64,000 bases of DNA from an uncultured Lacinutrix sp. (GTDB lineage: Bacteria; Bacteroidota; Bacteroidia; Flavobacteriales; Flavobacteriaceae): positions 124,001 through 188,000 of the forward strand of contig CAKZMU010000078.1 of the NCBI GenBank assembly GCA_937129145.1. Reading direction: 5' to 3'. How positions within the stretch are numbered: the first letter of the stretch is position 1; each line of letters begins with the position of its first letter. Shown piece by piece: positions 35,687-44,467 of the stretch. Below the pieces are notes generated by a model that was given only the letters and a program-made list of their open reading frames with translations, did no database searches and had not been told where the DNA came from. The position numbers and the translations under genes were made by a program.

Positions 35687-36030
35687 TATTTTAAATTATA
35701 ATTTTTAGCTGCCCATTTTTTTGCCCATTTCCCTAACGGAGAAATTACGTTAAATAGTTCCTCTCCTTGTTCGGTTAGTGTATAACCATCAAGAGTTTTC
35801 ATTATCAAATTGGCATTAGTAAGTTCTTTTATTCTTTTATTCAATGTGGTTGGCGAAATATTTTCACAATATTCTTGCAGTTTTCTAAAAGTACTTGGGC
35901 CATTGTTTAGATGCCAAATTATTCCCATTGACCAATTTCTGCCTAATAAGTCAAAAATGACCATAATAGGTTGCCCAGTTTTAGAACCTCTAACAGGTTT
36001 CCCTGGAATTGGTTGTGTGTTGTAATTCAT
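35686..36030 (-). CDS. HxlR-family transcriptional regulator
   Basis: 114 residues, a winged-helix domain with WSMGIIWHLNNGPSTFRKLQEYCENISPTTLNKRIKEL and a wing at YTLTEQGEELFNVISPLGKW. HxlR proteins sense aldehydes, quinones or redox stress, often through a conserved N-terminal Cys. That Cys is absent here (the only Cys is in YCENIS). It is first in the operon with DinB and EamA, and two palindromes lie just upstream of its start. Confidence 0.9.
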   Translation of the reverse strand: MNYNTQPIPGKPVRGSKTGQPIMVIFDLLGRNWSMGIIWHLNNGPSTFRKLQEYCENISPTTLNKRIKELTNANLIMKTLDGYTLTEQGEELFNVISPLGKWAKKWAAKNYNLK

Positions 36031-36033
36031 ATC

Positions 36034-36072
36034 GCTACAATTAAAGTAGCAATGTTACATAATATGTAGCAT
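36034..36072. promoter_or_regulatory. Paired palindromes upstream of the HxlR gene, candidate operator
   Basis: GCTAC-N7-GTAGC (36034-36050) is followed by a 21-bp palindrome at 36052-36072 whose core TACATAATATGTA is perfect. Both lie 4-42 nt upstream of the hxlR start. Confidence 0.45.
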
Positions 36073-36130
36073 CTTGCAAAATAAAAAGCACTAATTATTA
36101 TAAAGGTTTTACTCTTTTCTTTATTAACCG

Positions 36131-36138
36131 TAAATTTG
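36131..36138 (+). promoter_or_regulatory. -7 promoter box for leuS
   Basis: TAAATTTG matches TAnnTTTG, 26 nt before the leuS ATG. Confidence 0.55.
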
Positions 36139-36164
36139 CGCTTTTAATTACGGAAAGCATTACG

Positions 36165-39002
36165 ATGAAATACCATTTCAACGAGATAGAAGCCAAATGG
36201 CAAAAATATTGGGCAGAAAACCAAACGTTTAAAGCCGAAAATAACAGTGAAAAACCAAAGTATTATGTGTTGGATATGTTTCCTTATCCGAGTGGAGCAG
36301 GATTGCATGTTGGGCATCCATTAGGTTATATTGCTAGCGATATTTATGCGCGTTACAAACGTCATAAAGGCTTTAACGTGATGCATCCTCAAGGTTATGA
36401 TAGTTTTGGTTTACCTGCTGAACAATACGCAATTCAAACAGGTCAGCATCCTGCTGTTACTACTGAAGAAAATATAAAAACCTATCGTCGTCAATTAGAT
36501 CAAATTGGTTTTTCATTCGATTGGTCTCGTGAAGTTAGAACAAGCGACCCTTCTTATTACAAATGGACGCAGTGGATTTTCATTCAACTATTTAATTCGT
36601 GGTATAATAACGATACTGATAAAGCTGAAAATATTTCAGAATTAGAAAACCTTTTTAAAGCAGAAGGAAATGCTAACGTAAATGCTGCATGTGATGATGA
36701 TGTCGAAATATTTACTGCTGAAGATTGGAATAACTATTTTTCTAAGCAACAACAAGAAATTCTCTTAAAATACAGACTGACTTATTTAGCTGAAACCGAA
36801 GTAAACTGGTGTCCAGCTTTAGGAACTGTATTGGCAAACGATGAAATTGTAAATGGTGTGTCTGAACGTGGAGGCCATCCTGTTATTAGAAAAAAAATGA
36901 CACAGTGGAGTATGCGAATCTCAGCTTTTGCAGAACGTTTACTTCAAGGATTGGAAACTATTGATTGGCCTGAACCATTAAAAGAAATTCAGCGCAATTG
37001 GATTGGAAAATCGGTTGGAGCTTCGGTTACTTTTAATGTTATCCCAAATGTCACGTCGAGCGCAGTCGAGATGTCTCATCAAATTGACGTTTTTACAACC
37101 AGACCTGATACTATTTACGGAGTCAGCTTTATGACACTAGCGCCAGAACACGACTTGGTCTCTCAAATTACAACACCAGAACAAAAAGCTGAGGTTGAAG
37201 CTTATATTGAAGCGACTGCAAAACGTAGTGAACGCGATAGAATGGCAGATGTAAAAACCATTTCAGGTGCTTTTACTGGAGCATATGCTGAACATCCTTT
37301 TACAAAAGAACCAATTCCAATTTGGATTGGTGATTACGTGTTAGCTGGTTACGGAACAGGGGCAGTCATGTCTGTACCTTGTGGTGACCAACGCGATTAC
37401 GATTTTGCTAAACACTTTAATATCGATATTCCTAATGTTTTTGAAGGTGTTGATATTTCTGAAGAAGCCTTTGCAGATAAAGACAATACTGTAATTGCGA
37501 ATAGTGATTTCTTAAACGGATTGAAGTATAAAAAAGCAGTAAAAACTGCGATTTACGAATTAGAAAAACTTGGACAAGGCGAAGGAAAAACCAATTACAG
37601 ATTGCGTGATGCTGTATTTTCTCGTCAAAGATATTGGGGAGAACCATTTCCAGTATATTATGTAAATGGTATGCCACAAATGATTGATGCAGCACATTTA
37701 CCTATTACTTTACCAGAAGTTGAAAAATATTTACCAACTGAAACTGGCGAACCACCTTTAGGAAACGCAACGGTTTGGGCTTGGGATACAAATACGAATA
37801 CTGTTGTTGATAATGATAACATAGATAATAAAACAGTCTTCCCTCTAGAGCTTAACACAATGCCTGGTTGGGCAGGAAGTTCACAGTATTTTAATCGTTA
37901 TATGGATTCTCAAAATGAGAATGAAATTTTCTCTCAAGAGGCGATTAACTATTGGCAACAAGTAGATTTATATATTGGTGGAAACGAACATGCTACAGGG
38001 CATTTATTATACGCTCGTTTTTGGCAAAAGTTTATGTTTGATTTAGGATTAGTACCTGTTGATGAGTTTGCAAAAAAGCTGATTAATCAAGGCATGATTT
38101 TGGGAACGAGTGCTTTTGTTTATCGTGTCGAAGGTCAAAATAAATTCTTATCAAAAGGACTAGTATCTAAAGAAGATGTACAGGAAATTCATGCAGATGT
38201 TGTGTTTGTTAATTCATCAGATGAACTTGATGTTGAAGCTTTCAAAAATTGGCGCCCAGAATTTAAAGATGCAGAATTTGTTCTTGAAGATGGCGTTTAT
38301 AAAGTAGGTAGAGACGTTGAAAAAATGTCCAAATCTAAATACAACGTAGTCAATCCAGATAGTATTTGTGAAGATTATGGAGCAGACAGCTTACGTTTAT
38401 ACGAAATGTTTCTTGGACCTTTAGAGCAATACAAACCATGGAATACTGCTGGTATTACAGGAGTACATAGTTTCCTAAAAAAACTATGGAAGTTGTATAA
38501 CGATGATAATGGTTTAAAAGTTACTGATGCAGCACCAACAAAAGACAACTTAAAAACGCTTCATAAAACCATTAAAAAGGTAGAAGAAGATATCGAGAAC
38601 TTCTCGTTCAATACGTCAGTCTCTACTTTTATGATTGCTACAAATGAGTTAACTGCGCAAAAGTGTACTAGCAAAGAGATATTAGAACCATTATTAATTG
38701 TTATGTCACCTTATGCGCCACATATTGCTGAGGAATTATGGAGTCAGTTAGGTCATAATGAATCTATTTCAACTGCAGATTTTCCGAAATTCGATGAAAG
38801 TCATTTGGTAGAAAGCACTAAAAATTATCCAATTTCGTTTAATGGCAAGATGCGTTTCACAATGGAGTTATCTTTAGACTTAACTAAAGAAGCTATAGAA
38901 GAAGCGGTATTAGCAAATGACAAAACCAAAGAACAGTTACAGGGTCGCGAGCCTAAAAAAGTGATTGTAGTTCCTGGTAAAATTGTAAATATTGTTGGAT
39001 AA
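36165..39002 (+). CDS. leuS: Leucyl-tRNA synthetase
   Basis: 945 residues, class Ia synthetase with HVGH at 48-51, a CP1 editing domain (about 240-430, with TTRPDTIYGV and GTGAVMSVPCGDQRDYDFA) and KMSKS near 719-723. A short interspersed palindromic repeat lies in frame at 37048-37080, coding residues about 295-305 (NVTSSAVEMSH), in a loop just before the TTRPDTI motif of the editing domain. The enzyme is expected to be active, since the loop is a surface-like position. Its 3' end is followed by a lipoprotein gene. Confidence 0.97.
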   Translation: MKYHFNEIEAKWQKYWAENQTFKAENNSEKPKYYVLDMFPYPSGAGLHVGHPLGYIASDIYARYKRHKGFNVMHPQGYDSFGLPAEQYAIQTGQHPAVTTEENIKTYRRQLDQIGFSFDWSREVRTSDPSYYKWTQWIFIQLFNSWYNNDTDKAENISELENLFKAEGNANVNAACDDDVEIFTAEDWNNYFSKQQQEILLKYRLTYLAETEVNWCPALGTVLANDEIVNGVSERGGHPVIRKKMTQWSMRISAFAERLLQGLETIDWPEPLKEIQRNWIGKSVGASVTFNVIPNVTSSAVEMSHQIDVFTTRPDTIYGVSFMTLAPEHDLVSQITTPEQKAEVEAYIEATAKRSERDRMADVKTISGAFTGAYAEHPFTKEPIPIWIGDYVLAGYGTGAVMSVPCGDQRDYDFAKHFNIDIPNVFEGVDISEEAFADKDNTVIANSDFLNGLKYKKAVKTAIYELEKLGQGEGKTNYRLRDAVFSRQRYWGEPFPVYYVNGMPQMIDAAHLPITLPEVEKYLPTETGEPPLGNATVWAWDTNTNTVVDNDNIDNKTVFPLELNTMPGWAGSSQYFNRYMDSQNENEIFSQEAINYWQQVDLYIGGNEHATGHLLYARFWQKFMFDLGLVPVDEFAKKLINQGMILGTSAFVYRVEGQNKFLSKGLVSKEDVQEIHADVVFVNSSDELDVEAFKNWRPEFKDAEFVLEDGVYKVGRDVEKMSKSKYNVVNPDSICEDYGADSLRLYEMFLGPLEQYKPWNTAGITGVHSFLKKLWKLYNDDNGLKVTDAAPTKDNLKTLHKTIKKVEEDIENFSFNTSVSTFMIATNELTAQKCTSKEILEPLLIVMSPYAPHIAEELWSQLGHNESISTADFPKFDESHLVESTKNYPISFNGKMRFTMELSLDLTKEAIEEAVLANDKTKEQLQGREPKKVIVVPGKIVNIVG
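37048..37080. repeat. Interspersed palindromic repeat inside leuS
   Basis: Carries the core TCGAGCGCAGTCGAGA flanked by GTCAC and TGTCTC. A near-identical core, TCGAGCGGAGTCGAGA, occurs in the intergenic region at 60845-60868. Confidence 0.7.
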
Positions 39003-39013
39003 TAGAATAGTTT

Positions 39014-39487
39014 ATGAAGTACATACTTAGTTTTTTAATAATTACAATGTTATTCTCTTGTTCATCTGATGACATAGACGAAAAACCAGACCCTTATATT
39101 TTGAAAGCTATTATAGGTTCGTGGGCTTATGACACGGTTACAGTTAATGGTGATTTTTATATGTATCAACATACTGAGGGTTGTGTAAAAGATATGTTTC
39201 AGTTTTATAATGAAGAAGGAAAGATATTTGAGTTTGAAGAAGACTATGTTTCAAACTGTGCTATTTGTGCCGAATGTGCCATTACATCTACAAACCTAAA
39301 ATGGGAATTAATTGGAAATAAAATAGACCTTTATTTTGGAGAACAATTTATTGAACAATACGAGATTCTAGAAGTGAATAATAGTATTATTAGGTATAAA
39401 CGCTTTTTTGATTTTGACGAAGATGGTGATGAAGATGAAGTAGAGATAACAGGAGTTCCTTACGACCCTTATGACGAGTTTGATTAA
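39014..39487 (+). CDS. Lipocalin-like lipoprotein, possibly surface exposed
   Basis: 157 residues. The lipobox MLFSC places Cys16 first in the mature protein, followed by SSDDIDE, an acidic stretch resembling the lipoprotein export signals of flavobacteria that send lipoproteins to the cell surface. The rest resembles small lipocalin-like proteins (IIGSWAYDTVTVNG ... WELIGNKIDLYF). The C-terminus is very acidic (DFDEDGDEDEVE). Four Cys in CAICAEC and GCVKD may form disulfides. It is probably co-transcribed with leuS (11-nt gap). Confidence 0.75.
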   Translation: MKYILSFLIITMLFSCSSDDIDEKPDPYILKAIIGSWAYDTVTVNGDFYMYQHTEGCVKDMFQFYNEEGKIFEFEEDYVSNCAICAECAITSTNLKWELIGNKIDLYFGEQFIEQYEILEVNNSIIRYKRFFDFDEDGDEDEVEITGVPYDPYDEFD

Positions 39488-39583
39488 TTCTTTAGAAGAC
39501 ATATACTGACAAAATTTCTTAACTTTTATTTGGCTCACATTTTGCAATACTTTACTTAAATTTACATTAATAAATAAAAAGAA

Positions 39584-40279
39584 ATGTTTGGATATTATAT
39601 ATTAATTGGGGCAATTGCTCTAGTAAGTTGGTTAGTTAGTAATAAACTAAAGCAAAAGTTTACTCAATACTCAAAAGTGCAATTGCGTAATGGTATGAGT
39701 GGCAAAGAAATTGCCGAAAAAATGCTGGCAGATAATGGTATTTTTGATGTTGAGGTTATTTCTACACCTGGACAATTAACTGACCATTACAACCCAAAAA
39801 ATAAAACGGTAAACTTAAGTGAGTCGGTTTATAATCAGCGAAATGCAGCAGCTGCAGCTGTGGCAGCTCACGAATGCGGTCACGCTGTGCAACATGCTCA
39901 AGCTTATAGTGCATTAGGAATGCGTTCTGCTTTAGTGCCAATTGTGAGCGTTACTTCTGGCATGTCACAATGGTTAGTTATTGGAGGACTTATTTTTGGA
40001 GCAGCTGCTGGTGTAGGAATGGGTTATTGGGTAGCAGTTGCAGGTTTAGTGTTTATGGGTTTTGCGACTCTATTTAGCTTTATCACACTTCCAGTTGAGT
40101 ATGATGCTAGTAATAGAGCATTAGCTTGGTTAAAAAATAAAAACATGGTCTCTCAAGAAGAGTATAAAGGTTCAGAAGATGCACTTAAATGGGCTGCAAG
40201 AACCTATTTAGTTGCTGCTATTGGAGCATTGGCTTCCTTATTATATTGGGCACTTCAAGTGTTTGGTGGAAGAGATTAA
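39584..40279 (+). CDS. YugP-like zinc metallopeptidase
   Basis: 231 residues. A membrane helix at the N-terminus, a HECGHAVQHA zinc motif near residue 96 and three further hydrophobic segments (about 125-165 and 205-228), with LPVEYDASNRALAWL as the family's third-ligand region. This is the Zn_peptidase_2 family found in Bacteroidota and Firmicutes. The substrate is unknown. Confidence 0.93.
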   Translation: MFGYYILIGAIALVSWLVSNKLKQKFTQYSKVQLRNGMSGKEIAEKMLADNGIFDVEVISTPGQLTDHYNPKNKTVNLSESVYNQRNAAAAAVAAHECGHAVQHAQAYSALGMRSALVPIVSVTSGMSQWLVIGGLIFGAAAGVGMGYWVAVAGLVFMGFATLFSFITLPVEYDASNRALAWLKNKNMVSQEEYKGSEDALKWAARTYLVAAIGALASLLYWALQVFGGRD

Positions 40280-40301
40280 CTCTAAAGAATATAGAATATA
40301 A

Positions 40302-40334
40302 AAAAGCCTCTGATTTTTCCAGAGGCTTTTTTTT
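40302..40334. terminator. Bidirectional terminator between the zinc peptidase and lrp genes
   Basis: AAAAGCCTCTG pairs with CAGAGGCTTTT around a 7-nt loop, with a T run on the plus strand and an A run before it that gives a T run on the minus strand. Confidence 0.9.
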
Positions 40335-40803
40335 ATATCTTAATTTGTCTGTCTATTTGTTGGTCTAATGAAATAAATGTTTCGGTTCTAGATACACCAG
40401 TAATGGTTTGAATATCCTTATTTAAAACGTGCATTAAATGCTCATTATCTTTACATAAAATTTTCACTAATACACTCCAATTTCCTGTGGTGTAGTGACA
40501 TTCTAATACTTCAGGAATTTTTTTGAGTTGCCTTACGGCGTCAGGATTGCTCATGGCTTTATCTAAAAATATACCAACAAAAGCCATGGTTGTATAGCCT
40601 AAGATTTTTGGATTAATTACAAATTTAGAACCTGCCAATAACCCAGATTTTTCCAACTTTCGTAATCGTTGATGAATGGCTGCTCCAGAAATACCAACTT
40701 GACGAGCTATTTCTAAAATAGGTGTTCGCGCATCATTCATTAAGGCACGAAGTATCTTTTTATCAATACCATCTATATGTAAGTTTTGATTTATAAACTT
40801 CAT
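40333..40803 (-). CDS. Lrp/AsnC-family regulator
   Basis: 156 residues: N-terminal helix-turn-helix (about 8-60, with TPILEIARQVGISGAAIHQRLRKLE) and a C-terminal RAM effector domain (about 70-150). Family members respond to amino acids. It follows the saccharopine reductase gene by 59 nt on the same strand, so lysine or a related amino acid is the natural effector guess. That is inference. Confidence 0.93.
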   Translation of the reverse strand: MKFINQNLHIDGIDKKILRALMNDARTPILEIARQVGISGAAIHQRLRKLEKSGLLAGSKFVINPKILGYTTMAFVGIFLDKAMSNPDAVRQLKKIPEVLECHYTTGNWSVLVKILCKDNEHLMHVLNKDIQTITGVSRTETFISLDQQIDRQIKI

Positions 40804-40862
40804 TTACTTTTATATTTTCAGAATAAAACATAAAAGTACTAAAAGCATATCAAATTGAAAGC

Positions 40863-42227
40863 TTATATACTCAAAGGATTGTATCCAAAATAAGGCACTT
40901 CTTTTTCTTTAAATACAATACCGAAGTCTTCTAATTCATTTAAAATAGGTTCGTACACTTCTTTTGATATAGGAATTTGTACGCCTGGAGTTGTTATTTT
41001 TTCATTTAAAATAGCTAAAGTGGCAATAGCAACTGGTAACCCAACGGTTTTTGCCATGGCAGTATAGGTTTGGTCTTCGCCAATGGAAACCATAGTGGAA
41101 TCTATTTGATGCTTCTTTCCCTTTAACTCATAGCCAAATTTGTGGTACATTACAATCATGTCTTTATCATCTTCGTCTAGCGTCCAACTATCCATAAGAA
41201 TTTTTTGCAAAATTTGAGCAGGAGTTGCCTTTTTTAGTTCCACCATTTTATTAGGGTTGAATACATCTAACTCTTCAAGTTTGTCCCAAACAATATCATC
41301 TTGGTCAATTTTTAAAGCATGTCTAAATTTTAATTCCACAGAATCGGTTGGACTATAAGGCAAAAACGCATTGATAAAATCACGGTAGCTCATGTTTTCA
41401 CTATCGTCTATGGTGTAACTATCATCTGTCATTCCTAATAACACAAACATTTGCCACGCACGACTAAAACCAACACGTCGCATAGTACCACGATAGAGAG
41501 TTTTAGCATTATCAAGTCCGTAGGCACTTTGGTATTTTAGTGAATCTCTATTGGCATAAGCCTCAAAACGGCCATAACCTTCTACATCTAAAAATTCGGT
41601 ACGTCTAAATAGTCTATGGTATGGAATGTATTTATAAGTGCCTTCTTGTAAAAACTTGGCAGCTCCACCTTGTCCAGCAACCACAACGTTTCTTGGGTTC
41701 CAAGTAAATTTGTAGTTCCATAAGTTATTATCACTTTCAGGAGCAACTAGACCTCCAGTAAACGATTCAAACAAGATGATATTACCACCTTTGTCACGAA
41801 TGGTATCAATGACTTGCATCGCACTCATGTGGTCAATACCAGGATCCACGCCAATTTCATTCATAAAAATGAGACCTTTATTTTTTGCAGCAGAATCCAA
41901 TGCTTGCATTTCTGGGCTCACATAAGAGGCAGTTACCATATTTGTTCCATAAGTAATGCAGTCCTTAGCAACTTCTATATGAAAACGCGCTGGAAGCATG
42001 GACACAACGATATCAGCATTTTCAATGGCTTCTTGTCGAGAACTTTTATTAAAAACATCCAACGTTATGGCGTTAGCATTATGGTGGTTATTAATTAACT
42101 TTTTGGCATTTTCAATGTTTATATCTCCAATGGTAATATGTAAATTTTCAGATTCCGATTTATCTAAAAAATATTTTATTAAATATGATGCAGATTTTCC
42201 AGCACCTATAATCAATATGTTTCGCAT
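40863..42227 (-). CDS. Saccharopine reductase/saccharopine dehydrogenase family protein
   Basis: 454 residues. N-terminal Rossmann fold (ILIIGAGKSASYLIKYFLDK), ADIVVSMLPARFHIEVAKDC, and the substrate-binding segment MNEIGVDPGIDHMSAM, all typical of saccharopine reductases (LYS9-type) and of lysine-degrading bifunctional enzymes. The reaction links saccharopine to 2-aminoadipate semialdehyde and glutamate. In a bacterium lacking the fungal lysine pathway a role in lysine catabolism is plausible, and a glutaryl-CoA dehydrogenase lies at 62353-63531. Confidence 0.9.
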   Translation of the reverse strand: MRNILIIGAGKSASYLIKYFLDKSESENLHITIGDINIENAKKLINNHHNANAITLDVFNKSSRQEAIENADIVVSMLPARFHIEVAKDCITYGTNMVTASYVSPEMQALDSAAKNKGLIFMNEIGVDPGIDHMSAMQVIDTIRDKGGNIILFESFTGGLVAPESDNNLWNYKFTWNPRNVVVAGQGGAAKFLQEGTYKYIPYHRLFRRTEFLDVEGYGRFEAYANRDSLKYQSAYGLDNAKTLYRGTMRRVGFSRAWQMFVLLGMTDDSYTIDDSENMSYRDFINAFLPYSPTDSVELKFRHALKIDQDDIVWDKLEELDVFNPNKMVELKKATPAQILQKILMDSWTLDEDDKDMIVMYHKFGYELKGKKHQIDSTMVSIGEDQTYTAMAKTVGLPVAIATLAILNEKITTPGVQIPISKEVYEPILNELEDFGIVFKEKEVPYFGYNPLSI

Positions 42228-42243
42228 AGTGAAATTAGTTGAG

Positions 42244-42251
42244 TAATTTTG
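42244..42251 (+). promoter_or_regulatory. -7 promoter box for the DUF423 gene
   Basis: TAATTTTG matches TAnnTTTG, 64 nt before the ATG. Confidence 0.45.
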
Positions 42252-42315
42252 TAAATAATTGTTTCACGAATGTAATAAATGAAATTGTCTTTAAAACTTA
42301 AAAACCACAAATAAT

Positions 42316-42705
42316 ATGAACAAAAAAATATTGATTACAGCAAGTATATTGGGTGTACTGGCAGTAATACTGGGTGCGTTTGCAGCTCATGGGCTAGAAA
42401 ACAAAGTGTCTGCTGAAGCCATCGAGACATTTCAAACAGGTGTGAGATACCAAATGTATCATGCCTTATTACTTTTATTTGTGGCGCATTCAAGCTACTT
42501 AAATGTAAGTGTAAAAAGAAGAATTCTTTACCTAGTAATAATAGGTGTATTATTGTTTTCGGGCTCCATTTATGGTTTGTCCACGAACACACTTACATCG
42601 TTCGATTTTACATCTATAGCTTTTATAACACCAATAGGTGGCTTGTTACTTATTTTATCTTGGATAGTGATGCTTATTGGTTTTATAAAAATTAAAGCAG
42701 AATAA
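42316..42705 (+). CDS. DUF423 family membrane protein
   Basis: 129 residues with four membrane helices and the family signature GAFAAHGLENKV and FQTGVRYQMYHALLLLF. DUF423 proteins are widespread and small, and their function is unsettled. Confidence 0.92.
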   Translation: MNKKILITASILGVLAVILGAFAAHGLENKVSAEAIETFQTGVRYQMYHALLLLFVAHSSYLNVSVKRRILYLVIIGVLLFSGSIYGLSTNTLTSFDFTSIAFITPIGGLLLILSWIVMLIGFIKIKAE

Positions 42706-42741
42706 TATCTGTTTTTAAAACGTGATTTTTATAAAAATTTA

Positions 42742-42749
42742 TATTTTTG
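42742..42749 (+). promoter_or_regulatory. -7 promoter box for pckA
   Basis: TATTTTTG matches TAnnTTTG, 23 nt before the ATG. Confidence 0.55.
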
Positions 42750-42772
42750 TACCCTAAACAACACACAAAATT

Positions 42773-44386
42773 ATGGTGGATAACACCCAAACTTCGAAAT
42801 CGATTTCGTTAGAAAAATACGGAATCAAAAATGCCAAAGTAAATTATCAATTATCTCCCAAAAAATTACAGGCCATTGCAGTTGAAAAAGGAATGGGAAA
42901 AGAAACAGCCAATGGCACGTTAGCCATTAATACAGGTAAATACACTGGGCGCTCTCCACAAGACCGTTTTTTAGTAGAAGACGATTACACAAAAGATAGA
43001 GTGTGGTGGGGAAAAACCAATAAAGCCATTTCTCCTGAAAATTTTGATTTTCTACAATCTGAAATTGAAAACTATTTAAGTGGTAAAGAAATTTACGCAA
43101 GAGATGGTTACGTTTGTGCAGACCCAAAATATAAAATGAATGTTAGAACCATAACCGAATACCCTTGGTCTAACATGTTTGTTTATAATATGTTCTTAAG
43201 ACCTGATGCTGAAGAACTTGAAAACTTTAAAGAAGAATGGTTAGTGCTTTGTGCACCTGGGTATGAATGTCCAGACCCTGAAAATCACGGGTTAAGACAA
43301 GGCAATTTTTCAATTTTAAATTTCACAAAAAAAATAGCACTTGTTGGAGGTTCGGCTTATACAGGCGAAATGAAAAAAGGTATTTTTTCTGCCTTGAATA
43401 TGATTTTACCTGTTGATAAAAATGTGTTGCCAATGCATTGTTCGGCAAATGTTGGTAAAGATGGCGATACAGCTATTTTCTTTGGTTTATCAGGAACAGG
43501 GAAAACAACATTATCTGCAGACCCAAATAGAAAATTAATTGGTGATGATGAACATGGTTGGACTGCCGAAAACAGCATTTTTAACTTTGAAGGCGGTTGT
43601 TACGCTAAAGTAATTGACCTAACAGAAGAAAAAGAACCAGACATTTTTAGAGCCATTAAACCAGGGGCCATTCTAGAAAATGTTATTTTTAAAGATAATG
43701 GCGAGGTTGATTTTATGGATAGTTCTATTACACAAAACACACGTGTTAGCTATCCAATTTATCATATTGATAATATCCAGCAACCATCGTATGCTAAAAA
43801 CCCAAAGAATATTTTCTTTTTAACAGCAGATGCCTTTGGTGTATTACCTCCAATTTCAAAACTATCTCCTGGTCAAGCAGCCTACCATTTTATATCAGGT
43901 TATACTGCTAAAGTAGCAGGAACTGAAGCCGGAATAGATGAGCCTGTACCATCATTTTCAGCTTGTTTTGGAGAACCTTTTATGCCTTTACATCCAACAA
44001 AATATGCCGAAATGCTTAGTAAGAAAATGCAAGAAGCTGGCGTTAATGTGTGGTTGGTAAATACTGGTTGGACTGGTGGTCCTTATGGTGTTGGTACAAG
44101 AATGAAGTTAAAATATACCAGAGCAATGATTACTGCAGCCATGAATGGTAGCTTAGAAGAAGCAAATAAAGGAAACTACCATACACATTCAATTTTTGGT
44201 GTGCAACAACCAAGAACGTGTCCTAACGTACCAGATGATGTGTTAAGCCCAAGATCAACTTGGAATAACGATGAAGGCTATTACAACATGGCCGATAAAC
44301 TAGCAAAATCGTTTAGAGAAAACTTTAAGAAATTTGAAGAGTATGCCAACAATGAAATTATGGCTGGAGCACCAAATGTAAGATAG
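42773..44386 (+). CDS. pckA: Phosphoenolpyruvate carboxykinase (ATP)
   Basis: 537 residues. Converts oxaloacetate and ATP to PEP and CO2, the gateway of gluconeogenesis. The P-loop GLSGTGKTTLSADP lies near residues 238-251, with LIGDDEHGW downstream and GGSAYTGEMKKG upstream as metal/substrate elements. Length is typical for ATP-type enzymes. It is monocistronic: a strong terminator follows. Confidence 0.98.
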   Translation: MVDNTQTSKSISLEKYGIKNAKVNYQLSPKKLQAIAVEKGMGKETANGTLAINTGKYTGRSPQDRFLVEDDYTKDRVWWGKTNKAISPENFDFLQSEIENYLSGKEIYARDGYVCADPKYKMNVRTITEYPWSNMFVYNMFLRPDAEELENFKEEWLVLCAPGYECPDPENHGLRQGNFSILNFTKKIALVGGSAYTGEMKKGIFSALNMILPVDKNVLPMHCSANVGKDGDTAIFFGLSGTGKTTLSADPNRKLIGDDEHGWTAENSIFNFEGGCYAKVIDLTEEKEPDIFRAIKPGAILENVIFKDNGEVDFMDSSITQNTRVSYPIYHIDNIQQPSYAKNPKNIFFLTADAFGVLPPISKLSPGQAAYHFISGYTAKVAGTEAGIDEPVPSFSACFGEPFMPLHPTKYAEMLSKKMQEAGVNVWLVNTGWTGGPYGVGTRMKLKYTRAMITAAMNGSLEEANKGNYHTHSIFGVQQPRTCPNVPDDVLSPRSTWNNDEGYYNMADKLAKSFRENFKKFEEYANNEIMAGAPNVR

Positions 44387-44410
44387 ATACATTTTACAAT
44401 AGCAAGCAAA

Positions 44411-44449
44411 AAAAGAAGCGCAACTTAATTAAGTTGCGCTTCTTTTTTT
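44411..44449. terminator. Strong bidirectional terminator after pckA
   Basis: A 16-bp perfect stem (44411-44426 with 44431-44446) and AATT loop, with T runs on both strands. It also serves the convergent hemD gene. Confidence 0.93.
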
Positions 44450-44467
44450 ATGTATAAAACAGTTAAA

